A stretch of 64,000 bases of DNA from Prochilodus magdalenae (lineage: Eukaryota > Chordata > Actinopteri > Characiformes > Prochilodontidae). Below, one piece after another: positions 1-11,399 of the stretch. Under the pieces are notes generated by a model, which was not told the origin of the DNA, ran no database searches, and saw nothing but the letters and a program-made list of their open reading frames with translations. Each line of letters begins with the position of its first letter. The first letter of the stretch is position 1. Where the stretch lies: positions 647,501 through 711,500 of the forward strand of contig JAMWET010006788.1 in assembly GCA_024036415.1 (NCBI GenBank). The letters are read 5' to 3'. A program made the translations under genes and the position numbers.

Positions 1-71
1 AGGCCCTACACCATACTAATAAATGACTGTGGTCTAAAACCAGGTGTTTCAGTTTCATTGTCCAACCCCTG
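1..71 (+). mobile_element. Tc1/mariner-type element, terminal fragment cut by window edge
   Basis: The sequence ends in CATTGTCCAACCCCTG and then TA. It is the reverse complement of the left end of the 7974-8498 element, including the GGTGTTTCAGTTTCATTG terminal repeat. The rest lies outside the window. Confidence 0.8.
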
Positions 72-329
72 TATATATATATATATATAAATATATATGT
101 ATCACATCAAATTCTTTTGTAGAATGTGCATTTAATCCATCTGTGAAAAACCCACCTACACACACTAGAGGACAGCGAGCACATTTGGCTGGAGCGGTGG
201 GCATCCCAATCCATTGGTTCCAGGGACCATTTGGGGGTTAGGTACTTACTCCAGGGCACTTTTGATAACCCAGCAACATAATTACAGACTAATCAGACAT
301 TTATTATTCTACTATACAAACATTATACA

Positions 330-557
330 CTCCTTCCTTGTGCTGTCTTGTGTCTGGTGTTGACCCGAGGCGGATGGGTTCCCCTTTTGAGTCTTGGTTC
401 CTCTCAGGGTTCCTTCCTTCCTAACCAAGGGAGGTTTTCCTTGCCGCTGTCGCCCTCGGCTTGCTCACTGGGGGCTCGAACACCAGATTCTTTGTAAAGC
501 TGCTTTGTGGCAACATCTGTTGTAAAAAGCTCTATATAAATACATGTTGACTTGACA
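330..557 (+). repeat. Teleost dispersed repeat, 3' tail type
   Basis: It contains GGTTCCTCTCAGGGTTCC, AAAGCTGCTTTGTGGCAAC and a TATAAATA-(TTGAC)-type tail. This layout is familiar from many fish genomes as the end of a non-LTR or SINE family; the exact family is not named. Confidence 0.55.
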
Positions 558-2193
558 TTTCAGTGATGTCCTGTCAGTTCAGGGAATCAAGCCTACAACC
601 CTTGAGTCACCAGGCTGGTTCCCTAACCATCAGCCCACAACTGGGGTTTGTGACATCACAAATGTGAACTGAAAACAGATCAGATTAGCAGCTTAGATTT
701 CATTAATGAATGCTTTAAAAGGAGACTCTTTAAAAGAGTGGTGTATGCGGTGATGCAGCCCGTCCAGTTCATGCTCCGAGCATTAGGGGGCAACATATCC
801 CCAGGCAGTTGTGGTGTCCAGCTCCATCATGAGGAAGGCCCAGTCCCGCCTCTTCAATGTTAGCATTAACAGCTGTTTGCTTACCAGTCTAGAGGAAACA
901 CTGCGAGTCCATCGTCAAACTTCATCCCTTGACTTGCCAAGAGCAACTCCAGCTCTGATTTTTGTTTACGGTTTGAGTGGGCAGTGCTGGTCATAAAGGT
1001 AGCTTGCCAAGAGCTTCAGTCATTGTTGCGTTTACTCCTCCTTTCATTGGCCTCCTGCCCTTAATGATCTCACTGGGAGCAGAACCTTCAGCATGACTGA
1101 CAAGATGTTAGGATAGGCCGTTCTCACACTCCTCACGTTCGTTAATGCAGTGTAAGTAGTAGCCATTAATGGGTTCCGGTCGTGTTGTAAACCATGGCCG
1201 AGGCTTCATCAGAGTTTCACTCCATCAGGTTCAAGCACCTTCAGCTCCAGCTGCAGTGCTCTGTTTGTCACGTGTCACTTATAACAAAGCAACCCATCAA
1301 AAGAGAGCTATGGTGAACTGGAGCGTGGATGCAGAGCTGACTGCGGGGACTCGACCCAGATATCAACAGTAACCCACTGGCGTATGTACCAGCCTGGAAG
1401 TTGTTACTAACCAGATTAGGACCCTTAAGGACCCTGAGATAAAACCTCCATGAGTAGTTAACTCTAACGTAGGCATGTGATGCTGTGTCTCTTTGTTAGC
1501 TGTGGTGTTCAGATCGCTCACTAACACTGCTATTGTCTACATGGGCTGGTTTAGAAGAATGAAACCCCCTGGACGTTTTCTAGAGAAGTGAGCGCTGGTT
1601 CCTTTAGTCTTTAGTCCGTCTAAGGATGTGATGTGTGATCGAACAAGACGATCTCCTTCTCTGGTCTGCAAAACTCGTCACAGGCGGCTTCTTCGAGCTT
1701 CACTGTTCTTGTGGGATATGCTGTACCATCAGAACCCCGGTTTAACCCTGTTCACAGCTGCACTTCATAAACGCATCATTTCCTGCGAGACAGGACAGTC
1801 TGAGCTTATATACACAGACTGGCCACCACAGCCGTCCAGCAGCCCCCAAAATCACAAGACCTAGAATTTACAAGCAACTCAAAAAGCCCTCCAGACAAAA
1901 AGCCCAGCCAGCTGAGTGTGCATGCATAGCACAAACCACACCCCCTCCCCGCCCACTTTATTGTTAGGATGCACCGGACGCCTGGTTCTGATCACTCACA
2001 GTGGTTTCCACTAAAGATGGAAATTACGAGAGGCCGGGTGGTGTAGCGATGATGCAGCTTCACGTTTCACTTTTTCAGTCCTGTATTTATTTTCAATACA
2101 GCAAAAATAATATTCTTAAATTACAGTGTTCACATGCCAGTCAGTCTTCAGTGTGCTCCTACTGCTCCCCCCTCCTGTACTTTATCAGCCTGC
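558..2193. other. Unannotated non-coding stretch
   Basis: Only short ORFs with no family likeness were seen on either strand, and no splice-framed coding pattern or repeat family was recognised. It is probably intergenic or in a far-upstream nav1 intron. Confidence 0.4.
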
Positions 2194-2232
<39 letters not shown>

Positions 2233-2470
2233 TATGTGTGCATGTGTGTGTGTGTGTATGTGTTTGCACATGTCAGTGTGAGTGCATGTCCATGTGTATG
2301 TGTGTTTGTATGTGTGCATGTCAGTGTGTGTGTGCATGTGTGCCTGCGTGTGTGTGTGTGTCCATGTGTGTGTGTATGCATTTGCATATGTCAGTGTGTG
2401 TGTGTGCATGTGTGTCCATGTGTGTGTATGTGTGCGTATGTGTCTCTGTATGTGTGTTTGTATGTGTGCA

Positions 2471-2501
<31 letters not shown>

Positions 2502-2765
2502 GATTGTGTGTGTGCACGTGTGTCCGCGTGTGTGTGTATGTGTGTGTGTGTGTGTGTGTATGTGTGTGCGTATGTGTGTATGTGTGTATGTGTGTGTGTG
2601 TGTGTGTGTGTGTTTGTATGCGTGCATGTCTGTGTGTGTGTGTTTGTGATTGTGTGTGTGTCCATGTGTATGTGTATGTGTGTGTGTGTGTGTGTGTTTG
2701 TGTGTGTGTGTCTGTGTCTGTGTCTGTCTGTGTCTGTGTCTGTATGCGCGCCTGTGTGTGTGCAT
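2194..2765 (+). repeat. Long imperfect TG/CA microsatellite
   Basis: About 570 bp of TG repeats with interspersed TGCATG, TGTCCATG and TGTTTG variants. Its frames read as Cys/Val or His/Thr runs and are not genes. Alternating purine-pyrimidine makes it Z-DNA-prone. Confidence 0.95.
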
Positions 2766-4049
2766 GGTTGTCCAGTCCCTTGTGACCACCTGCAGAACCT
2801 CAAGCATGGTTGCCACAGTGACCATTAGTACCCCTGAGCCACCTGCTGTGTACCACCTGCTCTCAGGTCAGCCAAGCACCGCCGTTACCTCCAGCCCCCC
2901 TGCATTAGCTCCCCAGTCAACACATTAGCATTCACATTAGCATTAATATTAGCATCTATTCTGCTCGATTTCTTCATTTGTTAGTGCATATTAGTTATGC
3001 ATCTGTTTAAAGTGTACTGGCTTCGTCTAGTCCACCTTTCAGACAATGCAGATGTTCTGGCTGAGCTGTCTGGCGAAGCACGCTAAGGGATGCTAGGGGA
3101 TGGGAATCCTTTGTGGTAACCTTGGTGATGAGCCGGGAGGAAATGAAAGGAGAAGGTAAAGTTTGTTGTGTCCAGCTGCACTTTCAACCTCCCATAATTG
3201 ATTTTCTTCTGCTGCTAGGAAATTGCTTGGTCTGTCGTGTGGTTTAGCGCATGATGTTTCCAAAACAGCACCCCAGCGCTAATGTTTTATGACCTGCAGA
3301 AGGGAATAAATCGAGTCCAGTCTAATAGAAATGTTACGCCCGTAGTTTGGACTTTTTCTTCATACTTTATATCCGAACCATAAAACTGAGCAGAAATGGC
3401 ACTACAGGGAAGCCTGAGATGAGCTATGTGAGAGCGGAACATGACTGAATATTGCCCCCTCCCAGCCCAACAGAGAGCATGGGTGAGTCATGTATTGGCA
3501 GCTAGCAGATGTTTGCATCTCCCTTGCAAGACTTTTGGGGTCAGTAATACACGGAGAGGGGAACAAATTTCCCGTGACAGATAAATAATGACTATCAACT
3601 GTGTGCTGGCCTGAGCAAACAATGAAATGTAGAGATCTGTATAAACACCACACGCTTGCTTCTGTTTCAGGGTATTTTATGGCATCTACTGGCCACGGAG
3701 GCCTTGCTCAGCAAGTGGATCAGCCCTAATGAGCCTCTCTACCAAAGACAGATACAGCTTGAGAAAGACTTTTTGAAATCTACATGCACTAACGGTGTTC
3801 TTGATCCTGCTGTTGGGGGATTGCGTGTTCAATCCCCACACAGAACAGATTCCCGTTTCACACTGGCTTTCAGAGATAGAGATGCTTTTAACAATGGGAT
3901 CTGATTGCACCCCAGATGGCCATGAGGGACAGGGATGCAGTCTCACTTCCTGATCTAAAAGGGGTATAGGGGCGTGGCTAAACTAAGACTCGGCCTACAG
4001 ATTCAAATTCAACAAGGATATTTTCAAAACCATACTAGGAATAGGCATG
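2766..4049. other. Unannotated non-coding stretch
   Basis: There is no coding or repeat family that I can name. It contains a short TTAGCAT-rich patch near 2925-2960. Confidence 0.4.
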
Positions 4050-4360
4050 ATGGGCTGTGCTTGAAGTCGGCTTGAAGCAGGAAGGGCCTGGGTCTGATTC
4101 CACGGCCAGTTGGCGAGTATCTTTCTGTGTGGAGCTGCATGTTCTCCTCGTGTCTGCATGGGTTTCCTCAGGGTCCTCTGGTTTCCTTCCACAGCCCAAA
4201 GACATGCAGTCCCCTAGGAGTGAGTTATGAGTGTGCATTAGCTGTGATGGACTGGCGGCCTGTCCGGGGTGTTTCCTGCCTCCTGCTCAGTGGGCACTAG
4301 GATAGTCTCCAGTACCCCCACTGACCTAGGGGGATGATTTGTAGATAATGAATGAGGGAT
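4050..4360 (+). repeat. L2/SINE-type 3' tail repeat, copy 1
   Basis: It carries CTGTGTGGAGCTGCATGTTC, GGTTTCCTTCCACAGCCCAA, AGACATGCAG and GTGATGGACTGGCGGCCTGT, ending near GATAATGAATGA. This is a widespread vertebrate retroposon tail. Diverged copies occur at 31390-31640, 56393-56640 and 61655-61800. Confidence 0.75.
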
Positions 4361-4725
4361 TTAAAAAACGAGGTATTATATTGACGCTTTCTATTTTTAG
4401 CTTCCTAGTATCTCTATTAATGCCCTGTATTTAAATAGATTAAGCCCCAATCCTGGTGTCACAGTGATGTGGTGGGTGGTGCTGTAGCCTCACAGCGAGA
4501 AGGGCCTCTAAGAAGTGTTCTCTAACAGCTGTGATATGGTTTTCATCTTGTGTTGAGACTTGACGGGCCGAACAGTTCCTGGGACCGTTTGTTTATAGGT
4601 TGTGGCCAATAAGGCATTTCTATGCATGCGCTGACCGTTAGTATGGTCACTGCCAGCTTACCGTAGCTTATTTGCTAATAGGGTAATGAATTCATGCTGA
4701 AAACGGGAAGTAAATCTGTTGAGAT

Positions 4726-5444
4726 TGTCACGCCTCCAGGTCTCCCTGACTCCATTCCTGTCCAATAACGTCCCTCACATGTCCCCAGTCACCCAATCCA
4801 TTCTCTTGATCCGCCTCCCCTGATTTCTAAGTTACACACACCTGCTGCTCACTCCCCTCACTGCATTTAAACCCCTCACAAAGACTCAGTGAAGTTTTGC
4901 CAAACCCGTTTGCATCTCAAGCGTGTCTGTTGCCTTTTTCTCTTATCTCTGGATCTGACCTCTGACCTTTGTTTTTACATTTACAGCCTTTAGCTGACGC
5001 TCTTATTCAGTGTCAGGAGTCTCTTATTAGTGTAGCAGCATAGTCACCCAGACTGGGATTCGAACCCCAGTCTCCCACATGTGGTGGTGGCTCCCTGACA
5101 GGTAGTGGTGTTATCCGCTGAGCTACACCAACCACACACAACACTCTCTCTTCTTTTGCTCATCTCCTTCCATTTGTTGGCCTGTTTGTTTTGCCTTTCA
5201 GGTTTTTGACTCTCCCTTTGTTTATTCTGACTCCTCTCTTGGATTTGGCCCTTTGGATTCGTTCGCTGGTCTGTCTGACGTCCTGGTTTTCGACCTCTGT
5301 CTTTCTCTCCGTCTACGCCCCTGCATTAATCCTTTTGTTATGATTGCCTGGATTTTGCTGTTGTGCTGGACTATCAACTTGTCAAATAAACCACCTTTAG
5401 CTTTTAGCTCTGTGTGCGTCAAGCCCAGTTCTTTGTCCCTGACA
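4726..5444 (+). mobile_element. Solo LTR of a retrotransposon with nested SINE
   Basis: It starts TGTCA and ends TGACA, with matching 5-bp target duplications GAGAT at 4721-4725 and 5445-5449. An AATAAA lies at about 5385, near the 3' end, as in LTR polyadenylation. No internal gag/pol remains. A SINE in reverse orientation sits inside at about 4972-5136, so the LTR itself is about 550 bp. Confidence 0.8.
4972..5136 (-). mobile_element. tRNA-derived SINE nested in the LTR
   Basis: On the minus strand it reads TTGGTGTAGCTCAGCGGATA (box A-like), GGGGTTCGAATCCCAG (box B-like) and a tail GCTAAAGGCTGTAAATGTAA. It shares head and body with the 24995-25220 copy. Its orientation is opposite to the LTR. 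Confidence 0.85.
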
Positions 5445-5449
5445 GAGAT

Positions 5450-6164
5450 ATGAAGTTCTTTAGCCCATCACCAAGAACGTATTCAATAAACAATAAACAT
5501 GTAGATTTAAAGGATAATTAAAATTAATAAATAAAACTTTCAGCACTGAACTGAACAGTCTTTATTTAGTTAGTATGTACTGTCCATCTGCTTTAATCCC
5601 CACTGATCCTGAGTGTTGGGCCAATGTGGCAACTCACTGTGTCGAACTCCACTGTAACCTGTCCGTTTTCACCCTGTAGCTCTGAGCATGTTCAGAGACG
5701 TGTACTCACTGAACACGGCGACCACTAAATTTCCCAGACCTGGTATAAGGAAGTCGAACAAGCTCATTTTGGCTGCAGACCCTATTCAAACACACTGACG
5801 CTGTCAGATCTGGTTAAAGCATTTGGACACTAAAGGATAGCAGGTCTGGGGTCTGGCCTGGACACAGCTGTCTGCTGTCCACTACGCTGGGGAAGGAGAC
5901 TGATCTGTTTGGTGTTTGATGGATGGAGTGAGGTCATGCTTTAAACAGAGCATTCAACAAAAACAGCCCACCCAGTGTAATTCTTGCTTATCACTGCACA
6001 GGGATTAGCTCTGTTGCTAACAGAGAAACAGATCACAGCCAAACCAAACACGCCATTGCAACATGGGATAAGAGGGGTGTGAAAATGGGTGCCAGTACAT
6101 TATGGTGTATAGAGAGTTAGGAGTAGTGTCAGTTGGGATCGAGGCGAACAGTATTCGTGAGCAC
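5450..6164. other. Unannotated non-coding stretch
   Basis: AT-rich sequence with no ORF or repeat family recognised. Confidence 0.4.
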
Positions 6165-6450
6165 TGTACTGGGGGCAGTCGTGGGCTGGAGGTTAGGGAA
6201 CCAGCCTTGTGACCGGGGGGTCGCCGGTTCGATTCCCTGAACAGACAGTCACGACTGAGGTGCCCTTGAGCAAGGCACCTAACCCCCAACTGCTCCCCGG
6301 GCGCCATGGATAGGGCTGCCCACCGCTCCGGATAAATGTGCTCACTGCCCCCTAGTGTGTTCACTAGTGAGTGTGTATGTGGGTGTTTCACTTCTCGGAT
6401 GGGTTAAATGCAGATCGACGGTAGACATTACATAGTATAAGTAATAACTA
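6165..6450 (+). mobile_element. tRNA-derived SINE (V-SINE-like) copy
   Basis: It shows a tRNA-like head with box B GCCGGTTCGATTCCCTG, then GAGGTGCCCTTGAGCAAGG, CACCTAACCCCCAACTGCTC and GATGGGTTAAATGCAGA. This central block is common in fish SINEs. The family name is tentative. Confidence 0.75.
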
Positions 6451-6605
6451 AAATTAATAAGAGAGACGGTTCAGTGCCTGGCTTTATTAACCCTTGCTGT
6501 GAGGCGTGCTATTAGAACTGTATGCCTAGAGCTAGCGGTTCCTGAACTTTAAAGCTGGAAGCTGTGATACTTTAAGTGTCAACTAACTAACATGATGTAA
6601 TGCAT

Positions 6606-6890
6606 TAGTTAACATGATGCGGCATATCGTCGCTGTCCAATGAAAAACATCTCCATTTTTGTTCATTTTGACTCGTATGCATCATTTGAAAACAGCCACT
6701 GCCGTTTACACTTTGTGAGATTTGGATGATGAACGGACCAACTGAAATGGCCCAGAAGTGCTCGAAAGGACGTCTGGTTCCATTGACTTACATTAAAATT
6801 GAAGGAGGTTTTTGGCCTCTCCTGTAAAGTTGCCATTTTGGAGATACTTGTTTTTCTTCGGACAGCGACGATATGAACCATAGTTAACTA
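6606..6890. mobile_element. MITE-like palindromic element
   Basis: The terminal inverted repeats are CATATCGTCGCTGTCC (6623-6638) and GGACAGCGACGATATG (6860-6875), extending with mismatches to TAGTTAAC on each side. The interior is about 220 bp without coding capacity. A related internal patch occurs near 11322-11390. Confidence 0.7.
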
Positions 6891-7973
6891 GTGTTCAGTA
6901 AACATTCAACAACTACATGGTTACATGTTAAGTTACAGTGTAACTAGCTTTGTCTGTTACATGTTTACCTAACATTAGTGAACTATTGGTAATGCATTGC
7001 TTCATTTCTGGGTCAATGCAAAATGGTATAACAGTTTACTGGCTGTAGAACCTCATTAACCTCCTTTATAGAATCGAGGAGCTCTGAAGGGTGGAGTCAT
7101 CTTTTCACAGGCATAGAGGCGGAATGCTGACATCGGATATCATCTGAATAAATACTGGCGTAGTGCTGTTGTATGCCCGTGCACTGCTCAGGTAGAGAGC
7201 CTTCAGTGATCTCTATACCAGATATTCAAAAATTTATGCTTTTATTTTGGGTACAATAAAAAATAGAGGCTTTGTTTACATCTAAAGGTCCCAAACATTC
7301 GCTGCCGAGTGTGCATCGTGTAAAATAGTCACAGTGAAGCTGGTGAAATCAGGTCAATGCCTGTTTCTGAATTCCTAAAGAGCAATCGTCCTACACATGG
7401 TTATACAATGATAGCATAATGGTGAAATCTAAAGATCCGTAATTGGTGGCGGAGACGGCGTGGGGTGGGAATTCACACTGATGGAGAGGTAATGGCGGAT
7501 TGCAGAGCGATCCCACCCAATCTCCCTCTCTCCTGCTCACTCCCTCTGTCCCTCGCTGTCTCTCTCCCTCTTTCTCTCTGCTGCAGCAGCATGCTTCAGA
7601 ACATGCGGCACATGGATGGGGACATGTTGCCATAGCAACCATAGTAACCCCCATCTTTAGTCTGACCCATTGAAAAGCAGCGTGTCTGTGTGCGGGTGGG
7701 TGTGTGCGGGTGGGAGTGTGTGTGTCAGTGTGTTAATATGTGTGAGAGTGTGACTGGAATCCCAATGAAGATGGGAAATGTCTGCTTGTGACTGTACAGC
7801 GTGGTGCCGGGGCTTGATGAGAGGCGTGAACCACACACGTCCCAGTCGCTTCTGGGCTCGTCTTACATATCGAGTCTGTTATCTCGCCCGCTTCATGGAG
7901 ACATGAGAAGGAGGGAACAGAGCAGTGTTCTGAATGGTATATTATATATTATGGTATTATATACAGGGGTTGG
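6891..7973. other. Non-coding stretch with RFX-like site
   Basis: No gene was recognised. It holds a pyrimidine-rich patch at about 7500-7580 (CTCTC-type), an X-box-like palindrome at 7626-7639, and GTGTGTG-rich sequence at 7690-7750. Confidence 0.4.
7626..7639. promoter_or_regulatory. X-box-like RFX site
   Basis: GTTGCC-AT-AGCAAC fits the RFX consensus of two inverted half sites, GTNRCC and RGYAAC, with a 2-bp spacer. A looser version, GTTGCTATGGCAGC, is at about 35373-35386. Function here is unknown; the match is by sequence only. Confidence 0.4.
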
Positions 7974-8498
7974 ACAATGAAACTGAAACACCTGGTTTTA
8001 GACCACAATCATTTATTAGTATGGTGTAGGGCCTCCTTTTGCGGCCAATACAGCGTCAGTTGGTCTTGGGAATGACACATACTGCGTCCTGCACAGTGGT
8101 CAGAGGGACTTTAAGCCATTCTTCTTGCAGGATAGTGGCCAGGTCACTACGTGATGCTGGTGGAGGTTCGTCCTTCTTGGTGGTATGCTGACGTTACCCT
8201 GGATACCGTGGCTCTTGATACATCACAAAGACTTGCTGTCTTGGTCACAGATGCGCCAGCAAGACGTGCACCAACAGTTTGTCCTCTTTTGAACTCTGGT
8301 ATGTCACCCATAATGTTGTGTGCATTGCAGTATTTTGAGCAGAACTGAGCTCTTACCTGCTAACTGAACCTTCACACTCTGCTCTTACTGGTGCAATTTA
8401 ATGAATTAATGAAGATTGGCCACCAGGCTGGTCCAATTTAGCCATGAGACCTCCCACACTAAAATGACAGGTGTTTCAGTTTCATTGTCCAAACCCTG
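7974..8498 (-). mobile_element. Internally deleted Tc1-type transposon
   Basis: TA flanks both ends (7972-7973, 8499-8500). The termini CAGGGGTTGGACAATGAAAC and CATTGTCCAAACCCTG are inverted repeats. The minus strand at about 8150-8310 reads an N-terminal transposase helix-turn-helix with ARLAGASVTKTASLCDVSRA. The catalytic DDE part is missing, so it is non-autonomous. Confidence 0.85.
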
Positions 8499-8599
8499 TA
8501 TATAAACTTTAGTTCTTTAAAGTTGGCCAGATTATGCTCAGCCTATAGCAGTTTGGCCCCGCCCCCACTCATGCTGAAGTAAGGAACATCTCATCTTGG

Positions 8600-8960
8600 A
8601 ATTAGATTAGATTAGATTAGATACAACTTTATTGTCATTGTGCAGAGTACAGGTACAGAGCCGATGAAATGCAGTTAGCATCTAACCAGAAGTGCAAGTA
8701 CAGTATTATTTACATAAAGAGCCATAATAATAAATATATACATATATGAGCATATCTATATACATATATATGAATGTATAAGAGCAGCATTACAAATGAA
8801 TGTTTCAACTGTAAGAGTAGTGCAAGTAGACAGTATGTACACAATGATAATAACATCTGAGGTAGAGAAAATATGAGAACAGTCTGTAAACACGAGTGTA
8901 CAGTAGGCTTGCTATATGAGTAAAACACAATATGGGGAATTTCAAAGACAGTAACCACAG
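8600..8960 (-). repeat. Retroposon tail with ATTAG microsatellite
   Basis: A (GATTA)n run at about 8600-8622 leads into ACTTTATTGTCATTGTGCAG and GAAATGCAGTTAGCATCTAA, a familiar teleost LINE/SINE tail, here reversed. Confidence 0.6.
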
Positions 8961-10038
8961 CCACAGTCTGTTCTTAGGGATAATGAAAGTTGTCTAATGA
9001 AAATGATTGATGTCTGTTTTTTGGTGCATAGAGCGACGCAAATATCGCAAACGGACCTGCAAGTGATTTATTGTACGCTAAACATCATGTACAAAAACTA
9101 AAACTAAATATGGGGGATTGATTCGTGGTTTCAGCCCAAACTATGCATCCGGTCCACAGTCGATATCAAGAGCTGATCAGTAGCGTGAAGCATATTAGCT
9201 ATATGTTGCGAGTTCTGGATTGGTGCAAGACTAGGGGTTGTGAAAATAACATGCCTGGACGCTAAGACATTTAACACCACTAACCAGTCAAGGCATCTGA
9301 TACCGCGTTCGCACGTCTGTCGTAGACGGATGACGGCAAATCAAATATTCCATTGTTTTTAGTGGAGCTGCAACAGAAAAGTCTACTCCCGGAAGTGGCA
9401 ACATTATGCAGACCACTGCCTTGGAATGCTGGAATGCTCTGTCAGGAGTTAGTTTTCCTAGCTTTGGTTGTTCACCACAGCAGTGGGTTAAACCGGATAA
9501 TCTTGGGAGCCACTGACGCCAAACGGCTTGTTGTTGAATTCCAGATGAGATGAACCCGGAATTATATAACATAAACAAGACCACAGAAGGTCCTCCTGCC
9601 TTTCTCCACCTTAAACAATCACATCAGCACTCATCTTTTATTCCGGGAATGCTGTCACCATCTCACGAGGTTTGCTTGGCTCCGTGTCGTGCAGTGCAAA
9701 TGCAAACCCGTGACCACAACATAAAGGTCCAGCCCCGCCCTCAGTCGGCTTCAGCTAGCGACTGATCATGCTGAAAGGCTCCATCTCCATCTGTAGTTGA
9801 AACCCAGCTGATCATAACTGATTTCTCTAACTCAGCTTGCGACACCAGTAAACCTTGCTGTGTTCACTGAACATGACATGACAGGCTGGACTCTAACGGA
9901 CTGCTAGCCACTGGGTTTGCCTATACATTCAGCGCTACATGTAGCTTTTATTACATAGATATTAATATTGGGTTTAAATATAAATAAAAGCAATACTTTT
10001 AAATAAAAAGATAAATAAAGTGTTCTAAAGCGACTAAA
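8961..10038. other. Unannotated non-coding stretch
   Basis: Only short ORFs without family likeness. No named repeat was recognised. Confidence 0.4.
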
Positions 10039-10040
10039 TA

Positions 10041-10405
10041 CAAGGCTGTGAAAAAGTATTTGCCCCCTTACAGATTTTTTTTTTGCGTTTGCACATTTGT
10101 CAGAGAAGTGCTTTTTTTAGATTATCAGCGAATTTGAATATCAGCCAAAGATCATTGAATATCAGGAAAAGTCATTGACCATTTTCAATGATTACTTTTC
10201 AATGATGAGCTCATTTATTAAGGAAAAGAAATCGCAAATGCTTAATTGAAGCTGTTGCCGCTAAAGGCGGCACAACCAGTTTCTAGGTTTATGGGGGGCT
10301 ATTACTTTCTCACACATGGCCAGGTTGGTTTGGATAGCTTTTTTCTCTTAATGAATGAGATCATTATTGCAGAACTGCGTTTTGTATATACTCAGGTTAT
10401 GATGA
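10041..10405 (+). mobile_element. Truncated Tc1-type element
   Basis: It begins after TA with CAAGGCTGTGAAAAAGTATT and TGCCCCC, then resembles the 3' part of the 52290-53544 element (GTTGCCGCTAAAGGCGGCAC; GGGCTATTACTTTCTCACAC). Most of the transposase and the right end are lost. Confidence 0.7.
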
Positions 10406-10424
10406 CACTTGCTACTGGCTATAT

Positions 10425-11280
10425 TAATCCCATGGTCACTTCCAGCAAACACACATATTTACACAATGATGAAAATGATGGACACGAGCCTAATGGGTGA
10501 CATTTTTGGATGGACGAAATACGGTGAACTATTGAAACTCTCCGGGACACGTGTTATCCACGAGCTACATCTGTTCAGTGCCCTCCAGGACATTATAATC
10601 CTGTCCATTATTTATTATTACTCTTCCTTCCTTGTGGCGGAGATGTGACCCGTCCGGCCACTCTGTGTAATAAAGGTTTAAACAGGCTGACCCTTTAAAA
10701 TCCTTTGCCAATTTATAGCAGGATGGTGCAACCACAGCTGGTATAAGCTCAAATAGACGGAGAAGCATGTCTTTCTGAGCAACATCTGCTGAGAGGGAGG
10801 AGCTGGGTGGTGTTTTCTGAGCCTCGCTGTCTACAGGATGCACCTCATTAAACACATGTTGGGGAGGTAGAGGGGCAGTGTGGCTGAGCAGGCCATGCGG
10901 AAATCAGCTGGACACTCAGTCACAGACTAAAAACATCTGGAGAGGAAAGGGGTCCTGGGGGGCATTAACATGAGACATCCTGTGACGTGCACACATACGT
11001 TATTCCAGGTGCTTAGGCACACTGACTGTGTCTGCAGGGTCCAGGAGGGGCATGTTTCAGATTAGGTTCAGTTATGAGATTTGCAAGACAATGACTGTAA
11101 TGCCATATTTGATGGATTCAGTCCACAGACGCAACATGGTTACCGGTCCATACCGGTTATCCATTTCATGGTTACCTCTAGGAAACACATATTTACTCAA
11201 TAATGAAAAATGTTTGTAATGTTTATAAATATGAATGGCATTTTTGGATGGATGTAATATGAAACTATTGATGACCTATG
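10425..11280 (+). repeat. Pair of diverged direct repeats (~130 bp each)
   Basis: 10425-10550 and 11150-11275 share CATTTTTGGATGGA, AACACACATATTTAC / AACACATATTTACTC, and GAACTATTGAAAC / GAAACTATTGATG in the same order, so they are old direct copies of one dispersed sequence. The 600 bp between holds nothing recognised. Confidence 0.5.
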
Positions 11281-11399
11281 ACCCTATCCGGATCTGCACA
11301 AGCACAGGACCATTTATAACCTTGTTAGTGTCTAAAGGAAAACGGAATGTATCTCCATTTTTGTTGATTTTTACTTCCATCTGTTTCACTGTATAGAGT

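Noticed and set aside
2001..2828. A 275-codon open frame on the + strand and several His/Thr frames on the - strand
   Set aside because: They are translations of the TG/CA microsatellite; composition is Cys/Val or His/Thr only, with no start context or splice signals.
4972..5136. A functional tRNA gene on the - strand
   Set aside because: Box A- and B-like words are present, but the body lacks a proper acceptor stem and cloverleaf and continues into a SINE tail; a second copy with the same tail is at 24995-25220.
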